Shown here piece after piece: positions 34,526 to 44,325 of a DNA stretch of 64,000 nucleotides. Numbering within the stretch: the first letter of the stretch is position 1; the number at the start of each line of letters is the position of its first letter. Under the pieces are notes generated by a model. It had not been told where the DNA came from. It searched no databases and saw only the letters and a program-made list of their open reading frames with translations. The position numbers and the translations under genes are program-made. The DNA lies in contig CM043945.1 in NCBI GenBank assembly GCA_014529385.2, positions 154,517,741 to 154,581,740 on the forward strand, written 5' to 3'. This DNA comes from Adiantum capillus-veneris. Its lineage: Eukaryota > Streptophyta > Polypodiopsida > Polypodiales > Pteridaceae.

Positions 34526-35109
34526 TAAGACGAAGAATGCCAATAGAATATTAAATTTGTTGTCCAGGTTATAAGATTTTTATCCTCATTATGAGTAGTG
34601 ACGAGGATGTGGGACCGTCCAACCGAAACAACGGCATCAATGGAGGAGATCAGAGAAGATGCTCAATCAGAAGCCGCTGCGGTGGTGCCAGACGAGCATC
34701 AAGATGCTACTACTCTATATGGGGTGCATGCAGAGGAGCTACAAAATGAAAAAGAGGATATGTGTTTAAACGGAGAGCTCTATAGAGATATAGGAAGTTA
34801 TGCTGAGTTATGCGAGGATGAGAGAGAGATCTCTTAAAGCCACAAATATTGTGTTTGAACAATTTTGCTCCGTGTTGTAAAAGCTCTAGCTCTCTAAGTA
34901 CCTTCCATGGTGTATAACGCTCTTTTCTACTCGCGCTCACATCTTTTGATTGAAAATTTTGAGTTTTCGACTTGCCTCTTCTATCACTCAATTCATTGCG
35001 TCATTGTATTTATATGCGTCATTACGTCATTGTATTTAATGGTCTTTGCGTCATTGTCTACTCTATTCATTCAATATTAAGTTTAAATATTCGTGTGTTT
35101 AATGCAGGT

Positions 35110-36419
35110 ATGGATGATGAGGAGTTTCTTTCTTCTTTGTCACCGCAGCAGAGACAGTGGTACGTGGAGCGTCATCGCGCAGGCGCATCATCGCGCGTTC
35201 CTACTCCATCCGCATCTCCCTCTCTTTCGGAGCATTTGGCGCGCTCCGAAGCTTCGGCGTCGACGAGACGAGCTTCACACTCGTCTAGACACCGGCGCTC
35301 TAGTGGTGGCGGTGGCGGTTGTTGTGGGGATTCCGCCACCGATGCCTCCACACCGCCTCGTGTTCGACGAGGCTCTTTACCCTCCCCTTCTTTGTCCGCC
35401 CCCACACCAGCCACAGCATCGCCATCTACGCCAGGTTTTGCACGGCTGACTGTTCCTAGCAGCTACACACCTCTACCTACTCCGCCAGGAGCCACCCCAC
35501 TCGACACTCCTCGCTTCGGGGCCCAGACGCCGATGGAGACACCTGACGTCCGTACCCCCATCGACACGCCGCTAGAGACCTCTGCCGGGACACCCAGGTT
35601 CACGCGTCACCGGCCAGAGGGCTTGCCTTACTCCGTCGACTTCAGCGGTGGCATCATCATGGATGATGACGGCAAGAAGGTGATCTCGCGCATGCGTGGT
35701 CTTTGCTCTCAGCTGTTTAGACGCTACATACTAAACAAATGGAGTGAAGTACCAAGTGATTTAAAAAACAGAGTCATCAGCATACTTCATGATGAGTTTC
35801 CCGTTCCAACACGGGATCAGCGCTTCAATGAAGACGTGATGAAGATTCGAATGCGCGAATACTGCAAACACAAGCGTTCCGAAGTGCAAAAAGCAATCAA
35901 GCATGGGTGGAACAGGCCAGATTGGCTGGCCAAAGAAGATTGGAAGAATGCGAAGAAAGCAGCGCGCGAGAATCCCGACAAGTGGAAGCAACAAAAGGAT
36001 GCAGCCAGAGCACGAGTAGAGGCAGGGAGCTCACACCACTTGGGGAGCGGTGGATGGGCATCATTTGAGGCCGATTTTGTAAGTGTTTTCGCATTGCTCT
36101 TTATGTTCGATAGTTTAGGGTTTATGAGTTTTTTAATTCTAACATAATGAATTCTTTGTATGTTTTGACAGTGGTCGATGACAGGACGTGATCCCACACC
36201 GTACGAGCGCGAGTACGCAGGCAAGAAGGGCTTAAACGCCCTGATGGACATTCTCAGTTCTCGCGACGGCATGGTTAGTATTAGGGTTTACTCTTTTCTA
36301 TTTTTTGTATTGTTTTATAAATGTCGTTATATGTTTATACTTACTGAAAGCTATCTTATTGTCTTTTTTTGCAGAATCCGACAGATACGTCGCTTGGACG
36401 CGATGAGACGTCTGACTAG
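35110..36419 (+). CDS. CACTA-encoded Ptta/En/Spm-type (Transposase_24-like) protein, three exons
   Basis: Exons 35110-36078, 36172-36273 and 36375-36419, each junction with GT...AG introns (93 and 101 bp) on codon boundaries; 371 codons, closing at TAG 36417-36419. The start MDDEEFLSSLSPQQRQWYVE opens a Ser/Thr/Pro/Arg-rich disordered region of about 170 residues containing a Gly stretch. The conserved part has SRMRGLCSQLFRRYILNKWS, HGWNRPDWLAKEDWKNAKKA and HHLGSGGWASFEADF, resembling the Ptta/En/Spm domain. In CACTA elements such proteins accompany the catalytic TNP2 protein and may bind the subterminal repeats; they are not themselves the DDE transposase. The frame is intact. Confidence 0.75.
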
Positions 36420-36784
36420 ACGACGTCAGTTTAGAGCATTAGTTTAGGGTTTCTCATAGCTTATGTATCATGAGACGGATTTTATACGTCTTTTTGAACC
36501 ATGTATATTATTACATTTGTCACCGCAGTTCATTTTGTCAATCAATTCTTTATGCCTATGATGTTGTACAATTGTCATTATTACATTTGTCAATCAATTC
36601 ATTTTGCCTATGATGTGTACAATTGTCAATTTTACGCTTGTCAATTTTGCAAACAATGCATCTTGTGGGTGACTATTTTGGGTCTATTATCTACCCTTGC
36701 ACTTTTTTTAAAAAGTGAATCAAGTACAATATGGTTGATGGGTGGCAGGGCATTCAATGCCCTGTCACCAAATTTTTTTTCTCT

Positions 36785-37010
36785 CGGGCGTCGCTATAAC
36801 CGTCGCTATTTATGGCTCTGTAGCGTTGCTATGAGCGTCGCTATAGACTTCTGTGTAAACGTCGCTATGAGCGTCGCTATGAGCGTCTCTATATAGCGAC
36901 GCTTATAGCGACGAATATAGCGACGCCTATAGCGACGCTCTCGTAGCGACGCTGTTAGCGACGGTTTTAGCGACGCCGGGGGTTATAAAAACCTAGTGTA
37001 TTTCCGTCGC
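36785..37010. repeat. Right subterminal repeat array of the CACTA element
   Basis: More than a dozen copies of CGTCGCTAT or its complement, running forward in the left half and inverted in the right half around a centre at about 36890-36903 (gcgtctctatatagcgacgc), so the array can fold on itself. A TATAAAA (about 36986) near the element end could serve as promoter for transcription out of or into the element. Confidence 0.88.
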
Positions 37011-37443
37011 TAACAGCGTCACAAGAGCACACAACCTCTTGTAGTGTAAGTCTAATCTCGCCAGATTTGAACCCTAGCTATCTCGAATGCTGTCGCGATA
37101 GACCAACAGGTCATAATCCAAAAGTGGGCGAAACTTAAGTTTATCAGTTTCTATGTGTAGCTAATCTCTTTCTCATTCCATGAAGCACTTGATTATTGAA
37201 AAAAGACACCGTTTGTGCTACTTACAAGCAAAACAAGCTCGAGGAAGAATCGATCGCGATCAACTCGAAACGGCGAATACGTGGCATGGACGCGTAGCTC
37301 TCGGAGAGACTATCGCGGTGGTGTGGTCGCGTCGTGAATCCGGTGAGGGAGAAGCGCGTAGCGAAGAGGATAAGACACACTCTCTCTCTCTCTCAGACTT
37401 GTACGACACACGATTAATTCAAATGTTCTTCAAAAAATGGTTC

Positions 37444-37473
37444 TAAGGTGACTTTTATACTTTAGTCACCTTA
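37444..37473 (-). promoter_or_regulatory. Minus-strand TATA box of the Gypsy-1 LTR within a 10-bp inverted repeat
   Basis: TAAGGTGACT (37444-37453) and AGTCACCTTA (37464-37473) are perfect inverted arms around ttttatactt, whose complement carries TATAAAA. It lies in the outer part of the LTR, as expected for the U3 core promoter. A role for the arms is inference. Confidence 0.6.
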
Positions 37474-37560
37474 GCTCAAAAAATGTACATGGGGTTCTCT
37501 TGCTCATGATTACAAAAGTGGGAATAATTCTGAGTCCTAACTAACTGACTAATATTTACA

Positions 37561-38800
37561 TAATCCAGACGAATGGATCAAATTGATAAGACGTCTTTGA
37601 CATAAAAAAATGGAATTTGATATGCTTTACAAATGGGCTCATTACAACAGTTGGACCAATGGGGCTCCAACACCTTGGGCGCCCTTGTGGCTTTCTCCAT
37701 ATGATGGCCCATAGGGTTGCCCCATGGGTGCCTTAATATGAAAAAAGGAAAAAAAATAACACATGACTTTTTGTAGTGATGGTGCACTTTGCCGCGCAAA
37801 ATGAATGAACAAGAGAGAGAGAGAGACTCTCTATTGCTCCAAACCGGCGGTCTCACTGTGACAAATTTTGCCACCCTTAGCCTTGCGAACATGCTGGTAC
37901 TACCTGCAACACAAACGTTTGAAGGCGACTTCCACCTCGGTTGTATACAAGGGGCAATGCCCGTGCTCACTCTATCAGAACTCATCTGTCTAGCCCGCCT
38001 TGGGAAACTTCATTGATAACATGCTTCATTCCAAGACTCTCCATAACTTCTCCCTTCATCCATGGCTACCTTGCAGATTTCTCCCCTGAGCTCTGATACC
38101 AATATAAGAGACTGGGGACTAGCATAGACACATCTCCACCCAATTATGCCATATCTAGGCCCTTGTCCTGCTAAATATAGGTCCCTTGTATCGCATGTGC
38201 GTCTTGGCCCTTGGCTTGGCCCATCTTACCCTAGGACTAACATGCCTGACAAGCTCTTTTGTTGGTTTTTATTTTTTATGTGATTTGAGTATATATACAC
38301 ACATTCCCTATAATCGAAAAGTTACAAGGTTAGAGAAGGAAGGTTAATAGGGAAGCAAGCAAATGGCAGATATGAGTAAGTACTCCCACCTTCCTTGGGT
38401 AGATCATACCTTTTGGAATGATGTTTTCACCCTTTAAAACCATTTGGACAAGCAGCCAATAGATGGTGACTTTGGAAAATAGTTTTGCATGACCCTAGGT
38501 GCAACATCAAGCTGCAAGGGTGGTAAGGTACTCTCCCATGAATGAACATGAAGTATTGTAACCGATGGTGAACCATGTATGTTGTTTTTTGTTTTCAAGT
38601 GAATGTACATTGATAGATAGTAATGTTGTAGAAGCTTTGATATCAATTGATGAGCTACATGAGGACCTAGAAACTTCAGGTGACTCCTCGCTTTCTAAGC
38701 TTGATGGATAGGATTGATATATTCTAGGTATGGAAATTATCCGAGGCTTTGGTGTAACATGATTATTAATCTTTTCCTTACCATGATCATCAACAGATGT
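37561..38800. other. Flanking degraded sequence with a Copia primer-binding-site remnant
   Basis: The only element landmark is at 38090-38101, where the minus strand reads TGGTATCAGAGC, the Copia initiator-tRNA site. An LTR edge should lie just to its right, but the next bases do not give a convincing CA end. No gag or pol motif was found to the left, so this may be the stump of a deleted minus-strand Copia element. Confidence 0.5.
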
Positions 38801-39131
38801 TGGAGATATAGAAGGTGACTACAATTTTTAATAGGCAATGGCGGGGAATGACTCAGTCTATGTTTAGATACCAAAATTTGACAATTTTCATTATAGTAAC
38901 CTTGGGTTTCTAGCAGTGGTTTAGGTATCCAATGTGAGGTAACCTTGAGATTATGAGTACATAGAAGGTGTTGGAGATATAGAAGATGACTGAGAATTTT
39001 TGATAGGTAACGATAGGGAATGACTCAGCCTATGTTTAGATACCAAAATTTGACAATTTTCATCTTAGTGACCTTGGGTTTCTAGCAATGGTTTAGGTCC
39101 CAATGTGAGGTAACCTTGAGATTATGAGTAC
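38801..39131 (+). repeat. Tandem duplication, period 171 bp
   Basis: The phrase tggagatatagaag starts at 38801 and 38972 and is followed in both copies by gaatgactcag, tatgtttagataccaaaatt, ccttgggtttctagca and gtgaggtaaccttgagatta. The copies differ at about a tenth of positions. No coding content recognised. Confidence 0.88.
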
Positions 39132-39902
39132 GGGTGTGTTTTTTACAAGCCTTCTCCTTGTAACTATATAAAAGATCAGAAGAGTTAGTCGATAGAGCCT
39201 TGGGAGCCCATTCATACTTAATGTGTGTCATAGTAGGTTGAACCCTTTGGGTAACATGGAAGCTAAAGCCTCAAAGTGGTAAAGGAAAATGGGGGATGTT
39301 TTAACCTCTTGTGATTGTGGAGTGCCAATCTTCTGCATCACCAGGAGAGATGTTTTCTAATGTTTGTCTCTTGAGTGGTAAGGCTGAGATATGTTTTTTG
39401 TGTTTTGATACTCTTAGTTTCCCAATCACCTTCCCCAATAAGCTGGAGTACATCTCGTTGCTTGTGCCATTTACTTCCCCTCTGCATGCTACTGTTGTCG
39501 TAGGAAGCCCTAGCATTAGCATTTGAAATGCTATTGGTGGGCATCGCTCATGATAGAAGGTTGTTGTGGATGACTATTACCTTCCCATCTTGGCACTCTA
39601 GTAGTGCTCTTAGCCGTCTTCCCTTGAAGCAAAAAATTGCCCAGCTTTTTAAAACACAAGCGCTATATGGATAGCTCATCAATAGTGTCTACCTTACCCG
39701 TCATCCCTGTGTTTTGAAATGCAAGGAGCATGTTTCACTAATGGCACATACCACCCCTATTTCCCTGCAAATAGCATTTTAGAACACTACACTCTCCCTT
39801 GTTGACAACGTTTTAGGAATGCTTTTTCCCTTTTTACTGTGACTTGCCCTCTCCACTTGCTTGAAGCTAGAATCAACAAACCCCATCATGTCCTTGCCTC
39901 AT
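39132..39902. other. Non-coding stretch, no gene seen
   Basis: Short frames on both strands only, none with a recognised motif. Confidence 0.45.
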
Positions 39903-40297
39903 GACTAAGTGACACGAGCATGGGAGGGTGGGATCTATGGTGAGGTGATTGCGGATCGTAGATCTTGACGGTGGTGCCGAAAGTAATCTAGGGATTACTT
40001 TTGGCACCACCGCCTTGCACACTTGCTTTAATTAAATTAGGGCCCACATGCTTCACAAGTGTGCGCAAGACGAAGTAGTTAGGACATGTGCCTCACAAGG
40101 GTAAGGTCACGTGTTCAAGGACCAAGGATGCAAAATGGGTTACCCTAGATTACTTTCGAAATGTGGGTATATATTACTTTTTGTAATTTAGGGTACCCTA
40201 GATTACAAAAAGTAATCTAGGGTACGTGCATTCTAGATCTACGGCCCATGATTGCCTCATCGTAGATCCCACCCTCCCATACTCATGTCACTTAGTC
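39903..40297. mobile_element. Foldback / MITE-like element with terminal inverted repeats
   Basis: The left end GACTAAGTGACACGAGCATG and the complement of the right end (GACTAAGTGACATGAGTATG) pair, and the inverted arms continue for about 60 bp (GGGAGGGTGGGATCTA) with scattered mismatches. Inside are two further hairpins: GGTGGTGCCGAAAGTAATC with its near-complement (about 39971-40013) and TACCCTAGATTAC / GTAATCTAGGGTA around AAAAA (about 40193-40223). About 395 bp with no ORF. No clear target-site duplication was seen, so the superfamily is open. Confidence 0.78.
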
Positions 40298-40377
40298 TGG
40301 AGGATGGCGTTGGTTTAGGATTTTGAAGCATAGTAAGGTGCATTAAAGAAGTTTTTCATTAGAAGCTTGGGGACAAT

Positions 40378-40900
40378 TTGCGAAACTCAAAAGTGGGAAA
40401 GGATTTGCAGGCAACGTGGAGTGGCTTGGGAACTCTGCAACCACCTTTGAAGTGCGAGAAGGAATCGATCACTTCCAGACCGAGAAGGATTCTACGATGC
40501 AAGCATGTCACCCTTCTTAAACAGTTATTTGCCATCAATTTTCCACCCGAAAGTTATGAAGGCTAAGGTTATTCATGATCAACTATCAACTATGAAAAGT
40601 GCACTGACTAGGACTCAATTAGCTGCTTCGGTACTCATAAAGTTGCATGAGGTATACAAAACAGTGTCTAGAACACTTCGACTACAAATCACGAATGAAA
40701 AGCTAGATTTTGATGATCTGAGCTCTTTTGTCATTGAGGAGGAAGTCGTGTTGGTAAATCAAGGCAAAATTAGGATTTCAACAAAGGTGTTGAAGTAGTT
40801 GTTGCTTAGATTCCAGAAAAAAGATTAATAGCCGTTGTTACAACTTACAACTGTGGGAAGCACGGTCATTTGTTTAGAGATTGAAAATCCAAAGCAAAGA
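40378..40900 (+). pseudogene. Decayed LTR-retrotransposon gag with zinc-knuckle remnant
   Basis: A broken plus-strand frame includes LPSIFHPKVMKAKVIHDQL, KLHEVYKTVSRTLRLQITNE and LDFDDLSSFVIEEEV, of the kind found at the end of Copia gag. About 40 codons later the DNA gives CGKHGHLFRD; a 7-bp insertion (cttacaa) separates it from the preceding CYN, and a TGA sits in place of the last Cys codon. Together these fit a lost CX2CX4HX4C knuckle. The following sequence to about 41580 shows no protease or integrase motif I could confirm. Confidence 0.5.
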
Positions 40901-41700
40901 CAGAGGCCCTACAAAGGACAAAGGCAAAAGCAAGCATGACTAGGAAAGTAGTGATAATGACTCAGGGAAGGACAACAAAGAGACTTTTGGTGTGGTGTGG
41001 TGACTACACTTGCAAGGGCTCCCCCCTTTTGAGTCAAGTGGATACCGTTTTTGCTACTAGCTTTAGCCAAAGAGAGGCTTGTGAGTGCCAGAGAGGGGCA
41101 AGTAGTTCTCCCTATAAATAATTTGGACCCTTGTGTTGGAGGTCAAGTTATCGTTGTTTGAACCCATAGATCGGAGTTCAAGGCACATGCATTTGGCATG
41201 GAACCAATCAACCCTATCTAAAATGCTATGGATGAGTGCACCAATCCATTGTTGTTGGTTGGATTATTGAAAGGATGTGTTTCAAAGTTCATTATCTTAG
41301 AATATCTGGAAGTTATGTGTTCACAGTCCACGAATGGGGATTCTTGGACGTAGTGTGTTCTATAGTTCACTTTTCTAAAAGCCATCTAATGCTGAAGATG
41401 AAATTATTCTCAGGTGACACATTGATACTAGCAAATCCGAGGTATACCCAACATGAGAGCTGTTGTTGTGGTGTCTATGGTAGCTTCTTCATTGACTTGG
41501 TCTCACCATCTATGTCCACTATGAGCTGCGAAGAGGGTGTAAAGTTTGGAGCATCTCAAAAGAATAGCCTAATGTGATCCCATTATTTAATTTGGCTTTA
41601 TGTATTTATTTTACTTATTTGTCGAAGTTTGGGTAGGGCAATTTACTAAGGTGACTATACAAGCACACCTAGCCCCCATTGCATTATCATCAATTCATTG
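40901..41700. other. Degraded sequence downstream of the gag remnant
   Basis: No supported coding segment. It may be further decayed retroelement. Confidence 0.4.
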
Positions 41701-41718
41701 CCAAGGTTGGTTGGTTCA

Positions 41719-41751
<33 letters not shown>
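41719..41751. repeat. (CT)n microsatellite
   Basis: A CT run of about 30 bp. Confidence 0.95.
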
Positions 41752-41754
<3 letters not shown>

Positions 41755-41789
41755 CATTCTCTCCTTGGTCTCTACGCTTTTGACATTAC

Positions 41790-43430
41790 CATCCTAGCCT
41801 TTTTGAGCAGCCACATAAAGACATGGAATGACAAACTCCCAGGGCATTACCACTTCGTGGCCATAAACCATTTTAAGCATTGTGCAATTAATGGACACTT
41901 TGTAAGTAGTACGATAGGCCCAAAGAACTAATCTAAGGTTCAAGTCCCAATCACTAAGATGAGATTCAAGCATCCTGGTCAAAATAGAAACCTGATGTGT
42001 AGACTTGTGGATAATAAGGTGTAGACTTGTGATATGATATCATGAAACTGATGTGAGTTCTTTTATCACTTCAATTTTAGAATGGGTACCATTGTCACTC
42101 AGAATCTTAAAGGGACATTTGAATCAACTGAAAATATTCAAAAAGAGAAACTTAGTTGTTGTCCTCGCATTAGCCTTGCATGCAGACTAATGGGACCCAC
42201 AAAATGTAAGCCCCACTTTTCAAATAATTGGGTTACCTTAATAGGATTTAGGGACATCTTATCTTTTCTTTGTCGTTTTGCGTAACATTGGTATTCATCA
42301 CATCCCTTTGTAAAGAGTGATGCATCCTCAAAGCTACACCCATACATGCTTCTTGCAAAATGTGCAAATAGTTATCCTCATGAGAGCACAACACCTAAGA
42401 ATGCCGTCTTTTCCTCGCTTATATTGAGTTCTAGCAATTAGGCAATAATGTCCACATCCCTTGATTAAATTTCGAGTTAAATTCTTCCAAAGCTCTTTGG
42501 GTGGAAAACCGTTAACAAAAAAACTAGCAATCTTCTCACCCCATTGGGACATGATCACAACCATAAAGAGGAAAGTATTGGGCAATAGTAACTCATTGTC
42601 AACTTTTATGGGAGCTTCACCATTTTGTATGCCAGACAAATGATAAGACATGACATGTTTTTTATCGGGCCTCACAACCACCATAAAATCAAATTCAAGG
42701 AGAATGAGTAACCATCTTGTAATTCTTCCCATAGAGCATGGTTTGTTTACTATAGTAACGCTTGATGCTTATCATAAAACACAAACTTGGTAGCTAGAAG
42801 ATAATGAAATTTTTATCACATAAATCATTGCTAACCCTTCTCGTTTCGTAGTAGTGTACATCATCTCAACATCATTCAATTGGCAATTTGCAAAGCTAAT
42901 AGGGTAGTCCAATTTATGTTCTCTGAGCAGAGTTAGAACACACCCAATAGCAAAGTTTGATGCATCAATGTGCACATCCAAAATTGCATTCCAATTGGGC
43001 ACTCGCAAGATTGGAGCACTCGTCAGTGCCTTCTTTAATAACTCATAAGCATGGTTACATTCCTCAGTGAAGTTAAATTTGATAAGAAGCTTATACGATG
43101 GGCAAGCTATCTCGACAAAGTATAAATGAACCATCAATAATAACCAACATGGCCTATGAATCTCTGAACTCCCTCATAGTTTGTAGGTTGTGGAAATCTA
43201 AGATGACTTTAATTTTGGTCTCATCTATAGAAATCCCATTGTTGGACACTATATGCCCCTAAAACAATTCCATGTTTAACTCAGAATTGGCATTTGAAAA
43301 GGTTCAATGGGATGTGATAAAATTTGCACTTTTTAAACACTTTTTGTAAACATAACAGATGATCTTTCCAAGAGGAATAAACACAAAGGTCATGTAAGCC
43401 ACTCTGATAAGTGAAGGGGTCCTCTTATTT
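41790..43430 (-). mobile_element. Decayed Ty3/Gypsy pol fragment (Gypsy-3)
   Basis: Minus-strand pieces run in pol order. 43430-43140: RT C-terminal wording, broken. 43137-42772: RNase H (ILDVHIDASNFAIGCVLT, YPISFANCQLNDVE, TTTKREGLAMIY). 42732-42334: RNase H end (LLILLEFDFMVVVRPDKKHV, YHLSGIQNGEAP) and integrase leader. 42347-42138: H2C2 cysteines degraded, core start (KWGLHFVGPISLHARL, Asp replaced by His). 41982-41794: integrase end (NLRLVLWAYRTTYKVS, MVYGHEVVMPWEFVIP). Stops and frameshifts throughout; no LTR found. Confidence 0.85.
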
Positions 43431-43767
43431 TATTGCTATTTCTTGCATGTTCTTGTCCTTCCATCTTGCTTCTTTCCCATGACACCTTTCTCTGCTGTAA
43501 CTTTGGTCGATATCTTGAGCTAATTCTTAGTGGCTAGAGTAGGTTCACACCTATGAGTACCTGCCTCCTCTTTGTCTTCAACATACATCTTGCACAATCT
43601 ATGCCATATGCTCCCAATGTCAAGCCATATAATTATCATGTCACTCATCGACAAGATTTTTTACTCCTCCAGGTTTGAATGGTTTAGGGTCATTGTGAGG
43701 TGACCTACGTTTTTACCTACATCTTGGTGTCTTCACAGACGATATGCCAAGCTCCTCATCAAGGCTT

Positions 43768-43769
43768 TG

Positions 43770-43828
<59 letters not shown>
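43768..43828. repeat. (CT)n microsatellite
   Basis: A CT run of about 60 bp lying 0.5 kb upstream of the PORR gene. Confidence 0.95.
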
Positions 43829-43831
<3 letters not shown>

Positions 43832-44283
43832 TGGCTCTGTTTAGATTACGCATGATTGGTAGCTCCCTTTTCCACTTAGCAATGGCACGGTTGATGTGAT
43901 TGTTCCTTTGTGTGATTCACATTGTGCGAGTGGCTTTGTCTTCAATTTTCCTCAACAAAAGTGGGCTAGCATAGGTTTTCTCTCTAGTTATTGGTTGAAG
44001 GTCAGGAGTTCCACCCGTGGGCGGGCTAACCAGGCCGGAACACTCGCTCATACAGTGGTCCTTAGTCTGCATGCCAACAAGGATTGCACAAAAGTTGGGC
44101 AACTCACAATGTGAATGGTGTAGCTTAGGTGTGCACGTTCATCGGTTCACGACAAAAAAGAGCGGACGGGAATGTGAATCTGAGGATTGCTTCTCTCTCA
44201 AAAAAGAGAAAGAAAAAGAAAAAAGAGGAATTTCATAGAAGCCAAGACCCTGCCCCTTATTGAGGAGTGAGGCCTGCACTGCT

Positions 44284-44325
44284 ATGAAGGGTTTTAGCAA
44301 GGGTTTAGATTGCACTGGGAAATGA
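44284..44325 (+). promoter_or_regulatory. Short upstream ORF overlapping the PORR start codon
   Basis: ATG at 44284 opens 13 codons (MKGFSKGLDCTGK) and ends in TGA at 44323-44325, which overlaps the main ATG at 44322-44324 as ATGA in another frame. If the transcript starts upstream of 44284, initiation at the main ATG would need leaky scanning or reinitiation. The transcription start is unknown, so the role is inference. Confidence 0.45.

Larger units (their letters stand above)
32434..37046 (+). mobile_element. CACTA (En/Spm) DNA transposon, 4.6 kb, both ends and TSD present
   Basis: The terminal inverted repeats are perfect for 14 bp: CACTACAAGAGGTT at 32434-32447 and its complement at 37033-37046, flanked by TAA/TAA. 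Both subterminal regions are packed with CGTCGCTAT/ATAGCGACG motifs. Inside are long microsatellites (32640-33130, 34000-34036, 34471-34521), a captured HMA fragment (33511-33880) and a three-exon Ptta/En/Spm gene (35110-36419). No TNP2-type (Transposase_21) sequence was seen, so it is probably non-autonomous. It is inserted in the Gypsy-1 5' LTR. Confidence 0.95.
13240..37560 (-). mobile_element. Ty3/Gypsy retrotransposon Gypsy-1, split by two nested insertions
   Basis: Minus-strand element: 5' LTR (32141 to about 37560, split by a CACTA insertion), primer-binding site (32121-32138), long leader with palindromic repeats (30470-32120), gag (30468 to 28714, continued at 19976 after the Gypsy-2 insertion), protease (about 17.8 kb), RT and RNase H (17.7-15.0 kb) and integrase (14.8-13.25 kb). 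The RT-before-integrase order makes it Gypsy. The 3' LTR is missing; the element stops near 13240 next to a tubulin fragment. Stops and frameshifts show it is dead. Confidence 0.88.
32141..37560 (-). repeat. 5' LTR of Gypsy-1, interrupted by a CACTA element
   Basis: The inner edge on the plus strand is TGTTTTAGGG (32141), next to the primer-binding site. The CACTA element occupies 32434-37046, and LTR sequence resumes at 37047. A minus-strand TATA box (AGTATAAAAGT, complement of about 37452-37463) sits in the second part. The outer edge ...aatatttaca at 37560 is a candidate only, because the 3' LTR of this element is missing. Without the insertion the LTR would be about 0.8 kb. Confidence 0.6.

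Noticed and set aside
34598-34837. Plus-strand frame of 79 codons inside the CACTA element as a gene
   Set aside because: No motif, no splice context linking it to the 35110 gene, and it could be part of another captured or non-coding segment; evidence too thin.
43917-44102. Minus-strand frame upstream of the PORR gene
   Set aside because: Short, without motif, and in the probable promoter region of the PORR gene.
44310-44321. A start for the PORR protein four codons upstream
   Set aside because: That codon is TTG, not ATG; the first in-frame ATG is at 44322.
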